DNA of 47,500 nt from Symbiodinium natans (GCA_905221605.1 CAJNDS010002770.1:172501-220000), one strand, 5' to 3'; numbered from the stretch's first letter, positions 9,669-20,439 are shown. Notes: generated from the letters alone by a model not told the origin. Translations and numbers: made by a program.

Positions 9669-10040
9669 TATTAACAATTACGATAGCTATTCGTTTATTG
9701 GTAACGAATACAAACTGTAAGAAACGATTAGTACTTATCATAAATATTTTCAATGACTGGTCGCGATCAGCACGTAACCATTAGTAATCAGTAAGATTCA
9801 TTAACAGTGATTAGAAAGTTCTAGACATTAGTAGCGATTAACAAATCATTGTTAGCGAGTTTGCACACATTAGCAACTTCAATCTTTTCGCAATTATGAA
9901 ACACTGTGACACTTGTTAATCGTTAGCAAGTTTTTCCATCAGAAGCAAGTTTTCAAGCTATTCATATTTATGAATAAGATGAGGTTTATGATCTTGAAGA
10001 AATATTAGTCACCGTAAAGTTGCAACGCCTCTCACTCTCG
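9590..10040. other. AT-rich stretch with degenerate TTAG/ATTAG motif
   Basis: Much richer in A+T than the rest of the window. It contains recurring fragments such as ACGATTAGT, AGCGATTAAC, CATTAGTAATC, GTGATTAG and CGTTAGCAAG. No gene is seen apart from the tail of the preceding frame. It could be a decayed tandem repeat or a 3' region. Confidence 0.5.
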
Positions 10041-10402
10041 AGTTCTAAACGATGCGCGCAGGATTTCATGTAATCTGTCTCACCCTTTAGCCGACAAGCA
10101 TCCAGATCAGGGATTTGGTCAACAACACACGCGCGCTGTGTTTTGTCAATGCCCCAATCAAAGCTTTATCCTTCGAGCTCTCTCTCACTGGAAGGCTCTA
10201 GTTGGAAGTCCTGAGAAGGCACGTGGACGGTCCTTCCAACGGCGCCTAGTCCTGCCTGGCGACCGCACAAACGCCCCTGCATGGCACGGACAAACTCGGG
10301 CACCCGTAAACAAATCAAGCACCACAAAGTTTTCAGAAGAAAACCCAAACATTTCATAGAAAACTCGCACATGAAAACCAAAAACACTTCAAACGCCACA
10401 CT

Positions 10403-10533
10403 CTCTCCCTGCTCTCCCTCTCTCCCTATCTTCTTCTCTTTCCTCTCGAGTGGATGTGGTTGTGGTTGTGGTTGATCTTCTTCTTCTGCTTCTGCTTCTT
10501 GTTGCTGCTGCTCGTGTTGGTGGTGGTGGTCCA
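10403..10533. repeat. CT-rich then TTC/TGC/GTG trinucleotide block
   Basis: Imperfect CTCTCCCT units pass into TTCTTCTGCTTC, TTGTTGCTGCTG and GGTGGTGGTGG runs. Peptides read from it are low complexity. Confidence 0.8.
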
Positions 10534-10785
10534 GTGGTCCCCCACTGCCATTCAGAATAGAAAGCCGTCACACGCTCATGTAGAGGACTTGCTCGAAGTG
10601 CAGAGGTTCTTCGCTCCAGCGCCGGCCTTATGAAGATGGCCTCGTCCTCGGACCGTGGCTGAGAGTACTGGGGAACCAGCGCTGGCTTGGCGTCTCTTCG
10701 CTCGCCACGCTGCTCTGACCGTCTGCAACCCTGCGCGGCGCCAGAAGATCTCGGAGGCTTGTGAGAGATCCGGCGCCTATCAAGC

Positions 10786-11244
10786 ATGTCCTTTGGCTAC
10801 GCCGTGCCTGGCATTACAGCTTGCACGTCCAGGCTTCTTGCCAGCGTCCAGCCTGCGTGGATCAAGGCAGCGCCACCACCGCTGAGAGACCTCATCCATG
10901 TACAGGACTTGGCGGTGGCAAACCAGGGAAGCCTCACCGCAGAAACGATGCGGCATCATCTCGGGCGACCGTGGAAACTTATGAAGCCATATCCCGATAG
11001 TCGCGGCGTGTTTTGCGACGGTTCTTGTCCGAGCCCTTTGCGACCGGACGCTCTGCTTCACCAACTGCCGGCCACCCTGACCACCTACGGTCTTGCGGTC
11101 AACGGTTTGCTCAAGCAGCTCACGAACACCTTTGCAGAAGCCGCAATGAGCTATACAGCCAAAAAGCTGTCACGCTGGAAGTCGTCGGTTACACTGCTTC
11201 ACTGCCCGCCTAGCCGTCATCATGTTAACATGGTGTGTTTATGA
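10786..11244 (+). CDS. 152-codon ORF of unknown function, tentative
   Basis: Opens with ATG and contains AWIKAAPPPLRDLIHVQDLA and, further on, LTTYGLAVNGLLKQLTNTFA, both plausible protein segments. The reverse strand and one other plus frame also have long openings in this G+C-rich stretch, and third-position bias does not clearly single out one frame. A short passage (catgta.aggacttg) recurs at 10577 and 10897, hinting at an old duplication. No family recognised. Confidence 0.3.
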   Translation: MSFGYAVPGITACTSRLLASVQPAWIKAAPPPLRDLIHVQDLAVANQGSLTAETMRHHLGRPWKLMKPYPDSRGVFCDGSCPSPLRPDALLHQLPATLTTYGLAVNGLLKQLTNTFAEAAMSYTAKKLSRWKSSVTLLHCPPSRHHVNMVCL

Positions 11245-11249
11245 CAACT

Positions 11250-12430
11250 CAACATTACGGATTCTCAGCAATTCCGTGGATTTCATGGGGACTCTCTGTT
11301 GAATCTGTCTGATGTTGAAGAAACCTGTCTAAACCAGGTCTTAATACCGGAAAGCATATCGGCTGGATGTTTTGCCCAAAAGTTTCTTCACGAACGAGTC
11401 CCATTATGCTAGGTTGTCTAGAGCCTGATATGCCATTTCGGGAGGTGATAATACAAAAAAGAGGGGGCGGGCGTTAATGCCGGAAGGTATTCCGAGCGAA
11501 TTCCCCAAATATGGTCTTGAGAGAACTCCTGTTGCAGGCTCTTTTCATTCCTGGCCTAAGCAGACCCAGCTCCAGACCCAGAAAAACCTGATCTGCAGAG
11601 CCAGCCGAAAGCATCGAGTCTTCATTCACTAGGAGAAATACGATCCTCTAAAATGTCCCAATGGCCTACCTAGTTAAAAACCTTTCAAAACTAGATCTGG
11701 CAAGGCTAGCCCTTACAAGGCCTCCGGGTCGTCATAATAAAAGTGTTGAGAAAAGCTCTTGCCAGGAGATGTGAACCGTTCCCACCGACATGCGGATTGT
11801 GTTTGCAGGGGGGGCGGGGGTCGGGACCCCTCCCCCTTGCCTCTGAACCGCCCGGCTTTCATTCAGTTTCAAGACGCGCAACCTTGCTTTGCGCAGAACA
11901 TCCAGGAAAGTGGAGTTGCGTTAAAACTTTCCGAACCCCTCATGCGAGCCTCGTGCTTGACTGAACCTGTTCCGAGCTACGAGTTCCCTACGCGTGTGAT
12001 ATGCCCTATGAAGAGTCTCCAAAGGCTTTGGGCGTTTTCCGGCCAGACCGACTGCTTGGATTTGGGAACGTTTATATCACATTGATCAGTCTAGTTAGGG
12101 CTTAGGCTTGACGGTTGCGGGTTTAAGGTCTAGGTCCAGATTGCAGGTTTATTTCAAAGTCTAGGGCTTCATTCTGAACCCCATAAGCTACTGTTTCAAG
12201 GGCAGTGACAGAGTTCACCTATTTCACCCTTAACGCAAGTTAAGACAAGTTTGCTAATTATGACTGCGTGAAACCATGCATCCATGGTAATGAGTAACAA
12301 GTAACAAACATTCAAAATGTTAGCACGACTTTTGGGACCTGCAAGCACCACCCCCTGTTGTCTCTGTTAAGGTCTGCCTGCCTGCCTGTCACGCATCTGA
12401 CGCCCAACCAAACAGTACTGTATAAACATG
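11250..12430. other. Unique sequence without recognised features
   Basis: No telomeric tract, inverted-repeat element or convincing gene. A poly-G stretch occurs near 11809-11818. Overlapping frames at 11743-12085 have random-looking composition. Confidence 0.5.
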
Positions 12431-12443
12431 GCATCAGTATCAG

Positions 12444-12527
12444 GAACCTGGTGGCACTGCAGAGAACCCTGCGCCCTCGAAGCCAGCATTTGAAGCCCTT
12501 TCTTCAGACGCCGGCCTAAGCCCCTAA
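12444..12527 (+). CDS. Putative exon, Pro/Ala-rich linker
   Basis: Follows acceptor-like gcatcagtatcag and reads EPGGTAENPAPSKPAFEALS then SDAGLSP and TAA at 12525. The frame has a typical disordered-linker composition. A possible GC donor lies near the end (gacgccg/gcctaag). It is on the same strand as, and 160 bp before, the exon at 12685, so the two may belong to one gene. Confidence 0.4.
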   Translation, partial: EPGGTAENPAPSKPAFEALSSDAGLSP

Positions 12528-12684
12528 ACCACGATTGATGTTGTGAAGCCCCCTGAACATCCTTCGTAGTCTTCTACCCCTATGGCTCTCAACTCCTTTT
12601 TGCTCATGTTTACTCCACCACCCCGAAGCACGACACCCCAAATGCCTGAACCCTAAACCCTAACCCCCCCCCCCCTTTTCAAAG

Positions 12685-12780
12685 AAACCGAGGTTCGAGA
12701 AGGAACGCACACTGCTGTGTGAGGGCGAGCGTGCGCTGCCATTCGAGGGGGACCTTGTCAGCAAAGACCCTCGAACCTGA
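12685..12780 (+). CDS. Putative exon, charged protein fragment
   Basis: A strong acceptor context (about 14 C, then ttttcaaag) opens a 31-codon frame containing FEKERTLLCEGERALPFEGD followed by LVSKDPRT and TGA at 12778. The composition is natural and free of low complexity. It may be the last exon of a plus-strand gene with the piece at 12444. A family B element follows directly at 12791. Confidence 0.45.
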   Translation, partial: KPRFEKERTLLCEGERALPFEGDLVSKDPRT

Positions 12781-12790
12781 ACCCTCTTGT

Positions 12791-12942
12791 CTTAGGGTAG
12801 CTACATGGTCCCTTCGTATGGGCCCTAGAAAGCGGACCCCTTATATACCCCTTCTATACCCTATACAAATTAAGGGCCCATACATCCGAACCCTTTAAGG
12901 GAGGTAAGGGACCACATTAAGAGCCCATGTAACTACCCGTAG
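12791..12942. mobile_element. Family B inverted-repeat element
   Basis: Ends read CTTAGGGTAGCTACATGG on the left and, reversed, CTACGGGTAGTTACATGG on the right. The inside carries GGTCCCTT...GGGCCC and GGGCCCATAC...GGTAAGGGACC in opposed order, so the whole 150 bp can fold. Related copies are at 14406 and 42530, with 3' fragments at 14612 and 21686. No coding capacity, so it would depend on an enzyme encoded elsewhere. Confidence 0.65.
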
Positions 12943-12991
12943 ATCTTGGCGAGATCCCAAACCCTAAGCCGAAAACTCTGGCTCGTGGTTC

Positions 12992-13096
12992 CTTGGTAGC
13001 CCCAGTAACCATATTCTAATAAGGGTACCCTCTTTTGGGTTGGGTACTGTTTAAGGGAACCTTGACCCAAAAAAAGTGAAAAGGGTACCACTGGGC
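12992..13096. mobile_element. Family C inverted-repeat element, 3' end truncated
   Basis: Starts CTTGGTAGCCCCAGTAACCA and contains TACCACTGGGC near its end, as in the intact copy at 40433, but the last ccaag is replaced by a G-rich run. Length about 105 bp. Confidence 0.6.
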
Positions 13097-13122
13097 GGGG
13101 TGGCGGGGGGAGAGGGAATGAG

Positions 13123-13258
13123 TTATACCAGGGCTATCGTATGAGGTTCTCTGGGTCTTGAAAGCCCTCGCCTCTGCGACGCACCCTTGGAAGGAACACG
13201 CAGGCGCTGCACAGGCATGGAGCGCGTGACGTCCTCACCAAGGGCTTTTGAATTGCGC
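13123..13258 (-). CDS. Putative exon, basic protein tail
   Basis: The minus strand after caccaagaagcag reads a frame containing KALGEDVTRSMPVQRLRVPS followed by an Arg/Ser/Gly-rich end and TAA at 13123. The basic tail resembles a disordered C-terminus. The competing frame covering the same bases is less biased. Lies beside a family C element. Product unknown. Confidence 0.35.
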
Positions 13259-13366
13259 CTGCTTCTTGGTGTGTATAATAGGCTGTAAGGTGAGGGCTGA
13301 GGGCTGATAGGGGTAACTCCAAACCCTATTAACATAATAGAGAGTGATAGAGATTAGCCCCCCCAG

Positions 13367-13525
13367 CTGTGTGTGCACAATGCCCTGAAATGTCGGCAGA
13401 ACCCTGTACCGCGAAAGGTATCTGCAAGGGGTGTGCTCGTGAAATTTGCCAAGATCCCGTCTGTCCTGAAGACCTTCGTTCCTAAGCGCTGCGTGCCGGC
13501 TGCACACCCTAGAGCCAAACCCTAA
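13367..13525 (+). CDS. Putative last exon, basic protein
   Basis: The acceptor agattagcccccccag opens a 52-codon frame containing FAKIPSVLKTFVPKRCVPAA, with TAA at 13523 formed inside an AACCCTAAACCC tract. The start LCVHNALKCRQNPVPRK is Cys/Arg-rich. A 90-codon minus-strand frame also covers the region, but the splice context favours plus. No family recognised. Confidence 0.4.
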   Translation: MCVHNALKCRQNPVPRKVSARGVLVKFAKIPSVLKTFVPKRCVPAAHPRAKP

Positions 13526-13721
13526 ACCCTAAATCCATCCTCTCCGCCCTCAAACCAACCCGCTCCAAGCTAAGCCAATTATAAACACCCCCTCCACATC
13601 TTGAACCCTGAGCCCCAACAGCACCGCTAAACACCCTAACTTCCCGTCCGCAGCACCTTCATAGGAACAAGGGGCCTTACACCAGGACGGGCTACTACGC
13701 CCTGTAACCACTTAAAAAGGC

Positions 13722-13819
13722 CCTAAACCCGAAACCCTAAACCCTAAACCCTAACCCCAAACCCTAAACCCTAAACCCTAAACCCTAAACCCTAAACCCT
13801 AAACCCTAAACCCTAAACC
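13722..13819. repeat. CCCTAAA array
   Basis: About 13 units, mostly perfect after 13758. Confidence 0.93.
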
Positions 13820-14405
13820 CAGTTGATTCTGGGGAATGTAGGGCCAAATAGCCCATCCTGGCAGTTGAGGGTGAGTTTGGGGCAGCTGAGGCCTTAATCC
13901 GGCTTAGGACAGCTTAGGGTTTAGGGTTTAGGGGTTTAGGGTTTAGGGTTTAGGGTTTAGGGATTTAAGGAATATCAATATCAAACCATAGAGGCACCCC
14001 TCTACTTTAAGGAATATTCTTAATTAAGGGGTACTGGAGTCTCTGGGGAGTTCCGTGTTCCGCACCCCTAAAGCCCTAAACCAGAAATCCCTAGAAAAGC
14101 CTAAAACTCTAAACGCCTGCAAAGTACCCTAAAACATCCCTGAAGCCCGAAACACCCTCAAAAAGCCCTAGAAACCCTAAAGCGCCCTCAACAACAAATA
14201 CAACCTAAAGCAACTTTAAACAGTAAACAAAGCCAACATAAAACCTAGAAACCCTAGAACACCTTTAAACAACAGAGGCCCTTGCTACAACCTTGAGCAC
14301 CAAAGGAACACTACAATCGAGGTCATATATACCCTGTACTACTTTAATCCCAATTAAGGTCCTGTAAACGCTAAACCCCAAAACCTTTTAGGGTTCATTT
14401 CTAAC

Positions 14406-14556
14406 GTGAGTTACATGGTCCCTTAGTATAGGCCCTTAAACGGCACCCATTAAATGCGCCTTACATACCCCATAAAACCCAATGGGCCCATACTTCAGAA
14501 TCCTTTAGAGAAGGTAAGGAACCATATGAAGGGACCATGGTAACTATCCTTAGAAA
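14406..14556. mobile_element. Family B inverted-repeat element
   Basis: Left end GTGAGTTACATGGTCCCTTA pairs with right end GGGACCATGGTAACTATCC. The inner GGGCCCATACTTCAGAATCC block matches the copy at 42530. A second 3' end (TTGAGGGACCATGTAACTAT) lies at 14617-14640, so a neighbouring copy is broken. Confidence 0.62.
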
Positions 14557-14710
14557 CCCAAGAGCCGCCATCCTAAACCCTAAACCCTATCCAACACCCA
14601 AAACCCAAAACACACATTGAGGGACCATGTAACTATCCTTGGATTTAGGGTTTGGGGTTTAGGGTTTATACAGGGTTTAGGGTTTAGGGTTTAGAGTTTC
14701 GGGTTTAGGA

Positions 14711-14815
14711 TCGCTGCGTCCCCAAGAAAGCAAGCCCAAGCCCCCCCCGAAGGCGCTCCGGCAGACCAGTTGGGCTGTCTCCAAGACTCTTGCGCCTCGG
14801 AGACCGCTGGGTTTA
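14711..14815 (+). CDS. Weak exon-like island, Pro/Arg-rich
   Basis: The plus frame contains KKASPSPPRRRSGRPVGLSP followed by RLLRLGDRW and runs directly into GTTTAGGG. The minus strand is also open. The composition would fit a disordered basic segment. Flanked by G-type tracts on both sides, unlike most islands. Confidence 0.25.
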
Positions 14816-14868
14816 GGGTTTAGGGTTTAGGGTTTAGGGTTTAGGGTTTAGGGTTTAGGGTTTAGGGG
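14809..14868. repeat. TTTAGGG array
   Basis: Eight perfect units. Confidence 0.92.
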
Positions 14869-15513
14869 CCCTAGCTGCGCGCTCTGTCCGGATTGGGGCT
14901 GAAGGACGGGCTTAGGGCTTCAGGGCTGCCAGTCTCAAACTTCCTCTACCAACCCCGCACCCCAAAACACAAAACTACACAGAGAGAAAGAGAGAGGGAG
15001 GGAGAGAGAGAGAGAGAAACACAGACACACTCTCAACTCAACTTCTTCATCTGGCACCCGCAACCCTACCTGTATCTCGATATACTTGCAGCTTTAAGGG
15101 CCGGCTATATTTGAGGTACTTGCTACGAAGCTGTAGGCAAGTTGTTCTACAGGTAAGCCCCCCCAGCCTCAGCTGGCGTGCTACGGCGACGGCAGACATG
15201 GCCTCAGTGTACATAAATGCTGGGCTGTTCTCGGGTTTAGGGTTTAGGGTTTAGGGCTTTTATGGGGTTTACCTGGACCTTCGAGTACGCACCTAAACTG
15301 CAGGAATGGCGCACTAGTTGGAGCCTACAGGACTTGGCAGGGTCTGCGGCTGCAGGGAGGGTTTAGGGTCTGCGTCCACACTTCGCGGTCTCGGTCTCCC
15401 CCCCCCCCCCCCCTGCGAACTCTTAAAATTTACTCCCTAAAACCTAAACCCTAAACCCTAAACCCTAAACCCTAAACCCTCTCAACCCTACAGTCTAACA
15501 ACAAAGCCACCAC

Positions 15514-15577
15514 AAACCAGGGCGGGTGGAGTGGAGGATGGGCAACCTTGAACGTGCTCTTCAAAATCTTATCAATC
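15514..15577 (-). CDS. Putative exon with telomeric acceptor
   Basis: On the minus strand the tract ...CCCTAAACCCTAG ends directly in AG, and the next base opens a frame containing IDKILKSTFKVAHPPLHPPW, with a GTGGTG donor-like site at 15513. The 64-nt length fits phase 2 entry and phase 0 exit. This is one of the clearest cases where the telomeric repeat could itself be the 3' splice site. Product unknown. Confidence 0.4.
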
Positions 15578-15639
15578 CTAGGGTTTAGGGTTTAGGGTTT
15601 AGGGTTAAGGGTTTAGGGTTTAGGGTTTAGGGTTCCCAA

Positions 15640-16960
15640 AAAGCCCCAGAAGGTCCAGCAACCCCAGACCCTACCCCTAGCGCCCTTGGCCCAGATTTGT
15701 GGTTGAGCTTGTAGGCCCCGGGGGGTTTTGGGGTTCATGGGGGTTTTTGGGGTGTTTAGGCCGCAAGAACACGCAAGTCTGCGGATGTCTGCGGGCTCCT
15801 TCTCTGATCTAGGCTGGGGGCTTTAGTGGGGTCATACAGGGTTTAGGGGCTTAGGATCCCAAGCCCTATAATAAGCCGGGCTTAGGGTGCTTCCTAAGCC
15901 CAAACCCCATCTGGCTCATTAGGGCTCCTGGGTCCTTGTGCTCCTAAGCCCTGAGAAGTCTTGACAACCCACGCCCCAGACCCTGAAACTTGCTGGCTTC
16001 AGTAAGGGAATTCAGGAACAAGGGTCCAGGGCTACCTTCCGCCCCCTTCATCATCCTCTGCACCCACAGGCAATCACTGTAGTCCATAAAGTTTATGGCA
16101 TAAAAACCTTGAACCCTCAACCCAGAAAAACCCTAAACCCTAAACCCAGAAACCCCCAAACAAGCATCCGAGCAGCAAAGGAAGTACGCAAAGGCGTGAA
16201 AGGGGCGATAAAACCGGCTGCTGTCTGAGCCCACCCTTTAGTCCCCAAGGGTTTCGGGTTTAGGGTTTAGGCTTCAGGGTTGAGGGTTTATAGGGTTTAG
16301 GGATCAGTAATTTAGGGTACAAGCAAGCTGCACGGGTACAAAAAAGTGTAGGGTTCAGGGTTTAGGAGTCCTTAGGTTAAGGGTTCAGTGGTTTAGGAGT
16401 CCTTACGAGCATCTGGCATAAGAGGCTCCACAAGGCAATGCATTGCGTGAGCGAAGGGTGGTTTCAACTGGAAAAAGCCCTCACCCCCAAACTCGAAATT
16501 TCTATCCCACAACCGAAGCCAGCCCAAGACGGCCTCAGGAAAAAAACCGATAGCTTACCCAGCATACCACCCGTTTTCAGGGATGTTATTGTGGAATCCT
16601 AAACCCTAAACCCTCAAACCCGGACCCTAAAACTCAAAACCCAAAACCCTAAACCCCAAACCCCAGGAAGGGGAGGGGGCTTGAGAAGCCCCAGGGAGTA
16701 GCGCCCAGGGGTTTAGGGTTTAGGGTTAGGGTGAGTTCGGGCCCTCACTGGGCTATTCAACCAGCCCCTCGTGCCTCCAGCACGGGATAGTCGGCGGCTA
16801 AGGCCTGAATCTTTCGTGGCTCATGAGCCCTAGTAAGGCTTAGGGTTCAGGGTTCAGGCTTCAGGGTTTAGGGTTCAGTGTTCAGAGCTCAGAGTTCAGA
16901 GTTCAGGGTTTAGGATTTAGGGTTCCTGGGACAGGCCTCGTCAGCTCTGTGTTTCTAGGG
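15640..16960. other. Non-coding stretch with scattered telomeric variants
   Basis: No gene supported. Contains several short TTTAGGG or CCCTAAA pieces (15837, 16130, 16257, 16590, 16709) and a run of TTCAGGG/TTCAGAG variants at 16846-16920. Nothing else is recognised. Confidence 0.5.
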
Positions 16961-16967
16961 TTTCGGG

Positions 16968-17069
16968 TTGGGATGCTCCCCCTGATACTAAGGAGTCCTT
17001 AATAGGGATGGGAATAGGGGTGACTATCATCCCTATTAAGGACGGCTAGTAGAAGGCGGAACATCCCAA
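16968..17069. mobile_element. Family A inverted-repeat element with 8-bp duplication
   Basis: Intact copy, 102 bp. It begins TTGGGATGCTCCCC and ends with GGCGGAACATCCCAA, an inverted match, with inner inverted repeats (tccttaatagggat / atccctattaagga). The eight bases before it and the eight after it are both GTTTCGGG, as expected for a target-site duplication. Eight-base duplications with short terminal repeats are typical of hAT-type transposons. Assignment to that superfamily is inference. Confidence 0.75.
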
Positions 17070-17183
17070 GTTTCGGGCATCAAAGGCTTTTTTAAGCTTC
17101 CGAGAGACTCCCTCATGTGATTCAAGGAACCCCTAAATCCTGAAACCCTAAACCCTGAACCCTCAAATAAGGGGGCATGGGAC

Positions 17184-17347
17184 TTATTGGGTGCTCTTGG
17201 GTACAACACCCTGCAGGGTTCGGCTGCGGTCCTCGTATTTGGCCATCTGCTTCTCCAAAGCATTGTCAGAGCCGTCACCAGGGGCAACCTCCCAAGAGGC
17301 TGGTGAGAGCAGGCCCCAAAGCCCCACAACAGCAAGGCAAAGTTCAC
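17184..17347 (-). CDS. Putative last exon, unknown protein C-terminus
   Basis: The minus strand after gcgctgagcag gives an open frame of 54 codons including the stop. Its second half contains NALEKQMAKYEDRSRTLQGV followed by VPKSTQ and TAA at 17184. The Lys/Glu/Tyr/Arg mix looks like a C-terminal helix. The first half (LCLAVVGLWGLL) is hydrophobic and may instead be intron, because a second acceptor ctctcaccag lies inside. Located 115 bp from a family A element. Family unknown. Confidence 0.45.
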
Positions 17348-17681
17348 CTGCTCAGCGCCTCAACCCTAAATCCTAAATCCCGAAAAAAAAAGAAACCTTT
17401 CAGCGGATGTGACCAAACCTATAAAGTGTCCTTACGCAGCACCAAAGCGCTGACCTCTAATTCCCAAACAAAAAACAGGTAGCGCCACCTCTGTTGCATA
17501 CGGTCCCAAAGCCCATAAGCCAGAAGCCCCATAAAACCTACACCTTTTGCTCTGTGTTCATTGTTTAAACCCTAAAGCCTGGGCCTTAGCCTTAAACCAT
17601 TCAGAGGAGAGGAGTTTCAAAGTTTCGGGCCGGGTTTGCTTGGGGTTCGGGGTTGGGGGTGTCAGTTGGGAGTTGTCCGCC

Positions 17682-17735
17682 GAGGGGGGGGGGGTGGGGG
17701 CGGGATGGGGTGGGGGCAGGGGCAAGGAGGGCGGG
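17682..17735. other. G-rich run with quadruplex potential
   Basis: Many GGGG runs separated by one to four bases on the plus strand. No coding value. Confidence 0.6.
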
Positions 17736-17862
17736 GCTCGCAGGCGGCCCGGACAGAGTAACTTCGCCGCCGTCCCCACTTCAGGTGGACCCGTCTCTGA
17801 GTAAGGTCACCTGGCAGTACCTTAAACCCTAAACCCTGAACCCTAAGACCCCTAGCAACCCC

Positions 17863-17989
17863 TCAGTCCTCACTTGGGCTTTTTGTGGATGGAGTGTGGG
17901 TGGCCCTGGTTTGAGCCTCCGCCTGCTTGGCGGCGGCAGTGGCCTTCCTCCTTTTCTGCCTCTTGGCTCGGTGGAGTGAGCCGGAGTTG
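17863..17989 (-). CDS. Putative last exon, Lys/Arg/Ala-rich tail
   Basis: The acceptor ctaatctataattttag is followed on the minus strand by a 42-codon frame including the stop, with RAKRQKRRKATAAAKQAEAQ in its middle and a Ser/Thr-rich end, stopping at TGA 17863. The basic, nuclear-localisation-like composition is clear. 1 + 126 nt fits phase 2 entry. C-type tract on the left and G-type tract on the right, as in most islands. May belong with the exons at 17184 or 18211 (same strand), but the stop codons mean they cannot be one transcript unless splicing removes them. Confidence 0.5.
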
Positions 17990-18210
17990 CTAAAATTATA
18001 GATTAGGGTTTTTGGGGTTTTGGGTTTTGGGTTTGGGGTTTAGGGTTTAGGGTTGCTTAAATCATAGATTAGGGTTTTTGGGTTTAGGGGTTGATTCGAG
18101 TTTAGTAAGGTCCCTATTCTGCGTCCATGGACTTAGAGAAGAATCAACGGCAGCTTTGAGGGGACCGCTTTGTAGCACCCAAATTCGAGACTTTAGGTGG
18201 AATTAGGGGT

Positions 18211-18394
18211 TTAGGGGTTCGGTTTCGGGTGCTCTTTAATGGGCTTAGCCGGAAGACTGTAGAACACACATGGTCCCTCCTCGGGCCCCCTAGAACTAGG
18301 CTCCGTATCTTGACTTGCTACCCCAGCAAAGAGCTGCGCCTCGCGCAGAGTCAGGGTCACGAGCTCCTCCTGCTGGTGCAAGAGCTGATGAAGC
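18211..18394 (-). CDS. Putative last exon, helical protein C-terminus
   Basis: The minus strand after ggagatctgcgcag opens a 61-codon frame including the stop, containing LHQLLHQQEELVTLTLREAQ, then a Ser/Gly/Pro-rich part and the ending PAKPIKEHPKPNP before TAA at 18211. The N-terminal half has strong coiled-coil character (Leu at regular spacing, Gln/Glu-rich). The terminal Pro/Lys stretch is partly encoded by telomeric-variant sequence, so the real end may be an intron. A plus-strand frame also covers the area but looks random. Confidence 0.5.
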
Positions 18395-18529
18395 CTGCGC
18401 AGATCTCCGGAAATTTACAGCGTCTCAGCTGGTCACTTCTCTGGGTTTTTAAGTGTTAGAGTTACGTAGGGTTTAGGGTTTAGGGTTTAGGGTTTAGGGT
18501 TTAGGGATTAGGGATTAGGGATTAGGTCG

Positions 18530-19330
18530 TACGTCTAGGAGACAAAGTAGCCGCATGCTTCAATCCTGTGGTTCGGGTACCTGTTTGATTCCTATGTTAC
18601 TCTTGATATGGGGGATTCTCCAAATTAAAGTCACTCCTTTGGGTTGCTGTTGTAAGGTAGCCCCTAACACTTCGGATAACCCGAATAGGGACCATCATTT
18701 TGAGAGCTGACCATCTAGAGTTGTTTAAGTGTAAGTCGTGGTCTCATTTTGGGGTGGGCCCTCAGTCTACGTGGCCTGAAGGGACCCCAAACCACACCAA
18801 CGTCGTGCATCCGCGGGCTAAACCTATTGATTAAGCTTTGACAGTGGCAAGTGCTTCGCTAAAGAGATGGAGAATACAATCACGAACCACAAATAGCACA
18901 ATCAACAGCCTTATTTAAGTAGGTTTTAGGGAGCTCAATGGCCCATTTAAGAAGAACAGATATTTTGGGTAGGTTGGTATCGAAATTGGCAAGGGTCGTA
19001 CATTGGGTGATGATGTGGGTCACCATTCAGGCTGCTGCACTACGATTCGCGACACAACTTGAGTCCTGACACATGTATCACCTTTGACAAGCCCCCTACG
19101 GTGCTAGTAGCACGCTGTTCTCTTGCTTGGAAAATAACAGCAATCAACAATAATGTACGCGACAGGGAAACTGAGGGGGGGCCGGGGACAGGAGGCCTTG
19201 ACCCAATGGCCATGCATCCTGCCCTCACCCTGAATCCGAAAGCCTAACTGCGACCCTGACCCCCTCCCCCAACCTCAACCTCAAACCCTATAGCTAAAAC
19301 CCTACACCCTAAACCCTAAACCGCACACTA
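18530..19330. other. Unique non-coding stretch
   Basis: No telomeric tract, no convincing gene on either strand and no inverted-repeat element recognised. Short frames at 19040-19247 on both strands are shadows of each other. Confidence 0.5.
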
Positions 19331-19742
19331 TCCTGGCCTGGTGAAGTCCGTTGCATTTGCCGTGGCCGCGCACCTCGGCGAACCAGTGTATTTCTTGGGG
19401 GGGGGGGGGGGAAGGGGGGGGGCGGGGGTTGGTCAATGCTTCGTTCCACGTGGCTAAGGGCTTACAGTTTAGGGCTCAGAGAGGGCGCAGGGCACAGAGA
19501 CGCCAATACACCCTGCCAGCATGGGCTGTTATTTAGGCCTTATGATCCCCTAACCAACCCTAGAAAGGGCCTTTTTAAGGGGTAATAAGGTTGAATAGCC
19601 CATGTAGGTAAGTGAGGAGGCCTAAATCATGCTAGCTCCCCTTTTTTCCTCCATTCGAAGCTCCTCTGACAGCTTCCAGGGGAAGGATTGCTTCTTCTAA
19701 ACAAGATCGGCCAAACTCTCAACCCCTGATCCAGCCTCATCT

Positions 19743-19825
19743 AGACCCCAAACCCTAAACGCTCAACCCTAAACCCCAAACCCTAAACCCCAAACCCCAA
19801 ACCCTAAACCCTAAACCCCAAACAC
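19743..19825. repeat. CCCTAAA / CCCCAAA mixed tract
   Basis: About eleven units, roughly half with the CCCCAAA variant. Confidence 0.88.
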
Positions 19826-20439
19826 CAAAGCTCCAAACCAGGCCCATGTCCCCCATGGGGTTCCGGACTCGCGGACCTCCTGGAAACCCACCTTCAGGTT
19901 AACTTAGGCTTTATCTTCATCTGAAAGAGTTAGGGTTTGGGGTTGTTTGGGGTTTAGGGTTTGAAGCCTCAAAACGAGTAGGTCTCCTGGAGTTTTGATT
20001 GCTATACTAGAAGAACACGACAGTTTTGTCCCAAACCCAAAACCCAATGGACTTCATAACAAACCATTACAAGGTGCCACTTTGATGAAAGCGCCTGAAA
20101 CTCTGGGGCTTAGGGTTTGTCGCAAACAAGAGTCTCGCATCGCTTTCGCATTTGCGAAGCAAAAACACGTCTCAGGGGTGTGTGGAAGGAAAGTAGGGTA
20201 CCCTAAACCCTAAACCCTAAACCCAGACCCTAACCCAATGGGGGTTTCAGGGCCGGAGCCCATGGGCCACTTCTATCCTAAGACCCTCTACACATCACTG
20301 ATAACCCATAAAGCCGTGAGCCCTCAAGGGATTAGGGTTTAGGGTTTAGGGCTAGGGTTTAGCGTTTAGGGTTTAGGGCCCACCATCCCAGAAAGAAACC
20401 CTGAGCCCTTGAAAACAAACAAAAGCCTGAAACCCCAAA

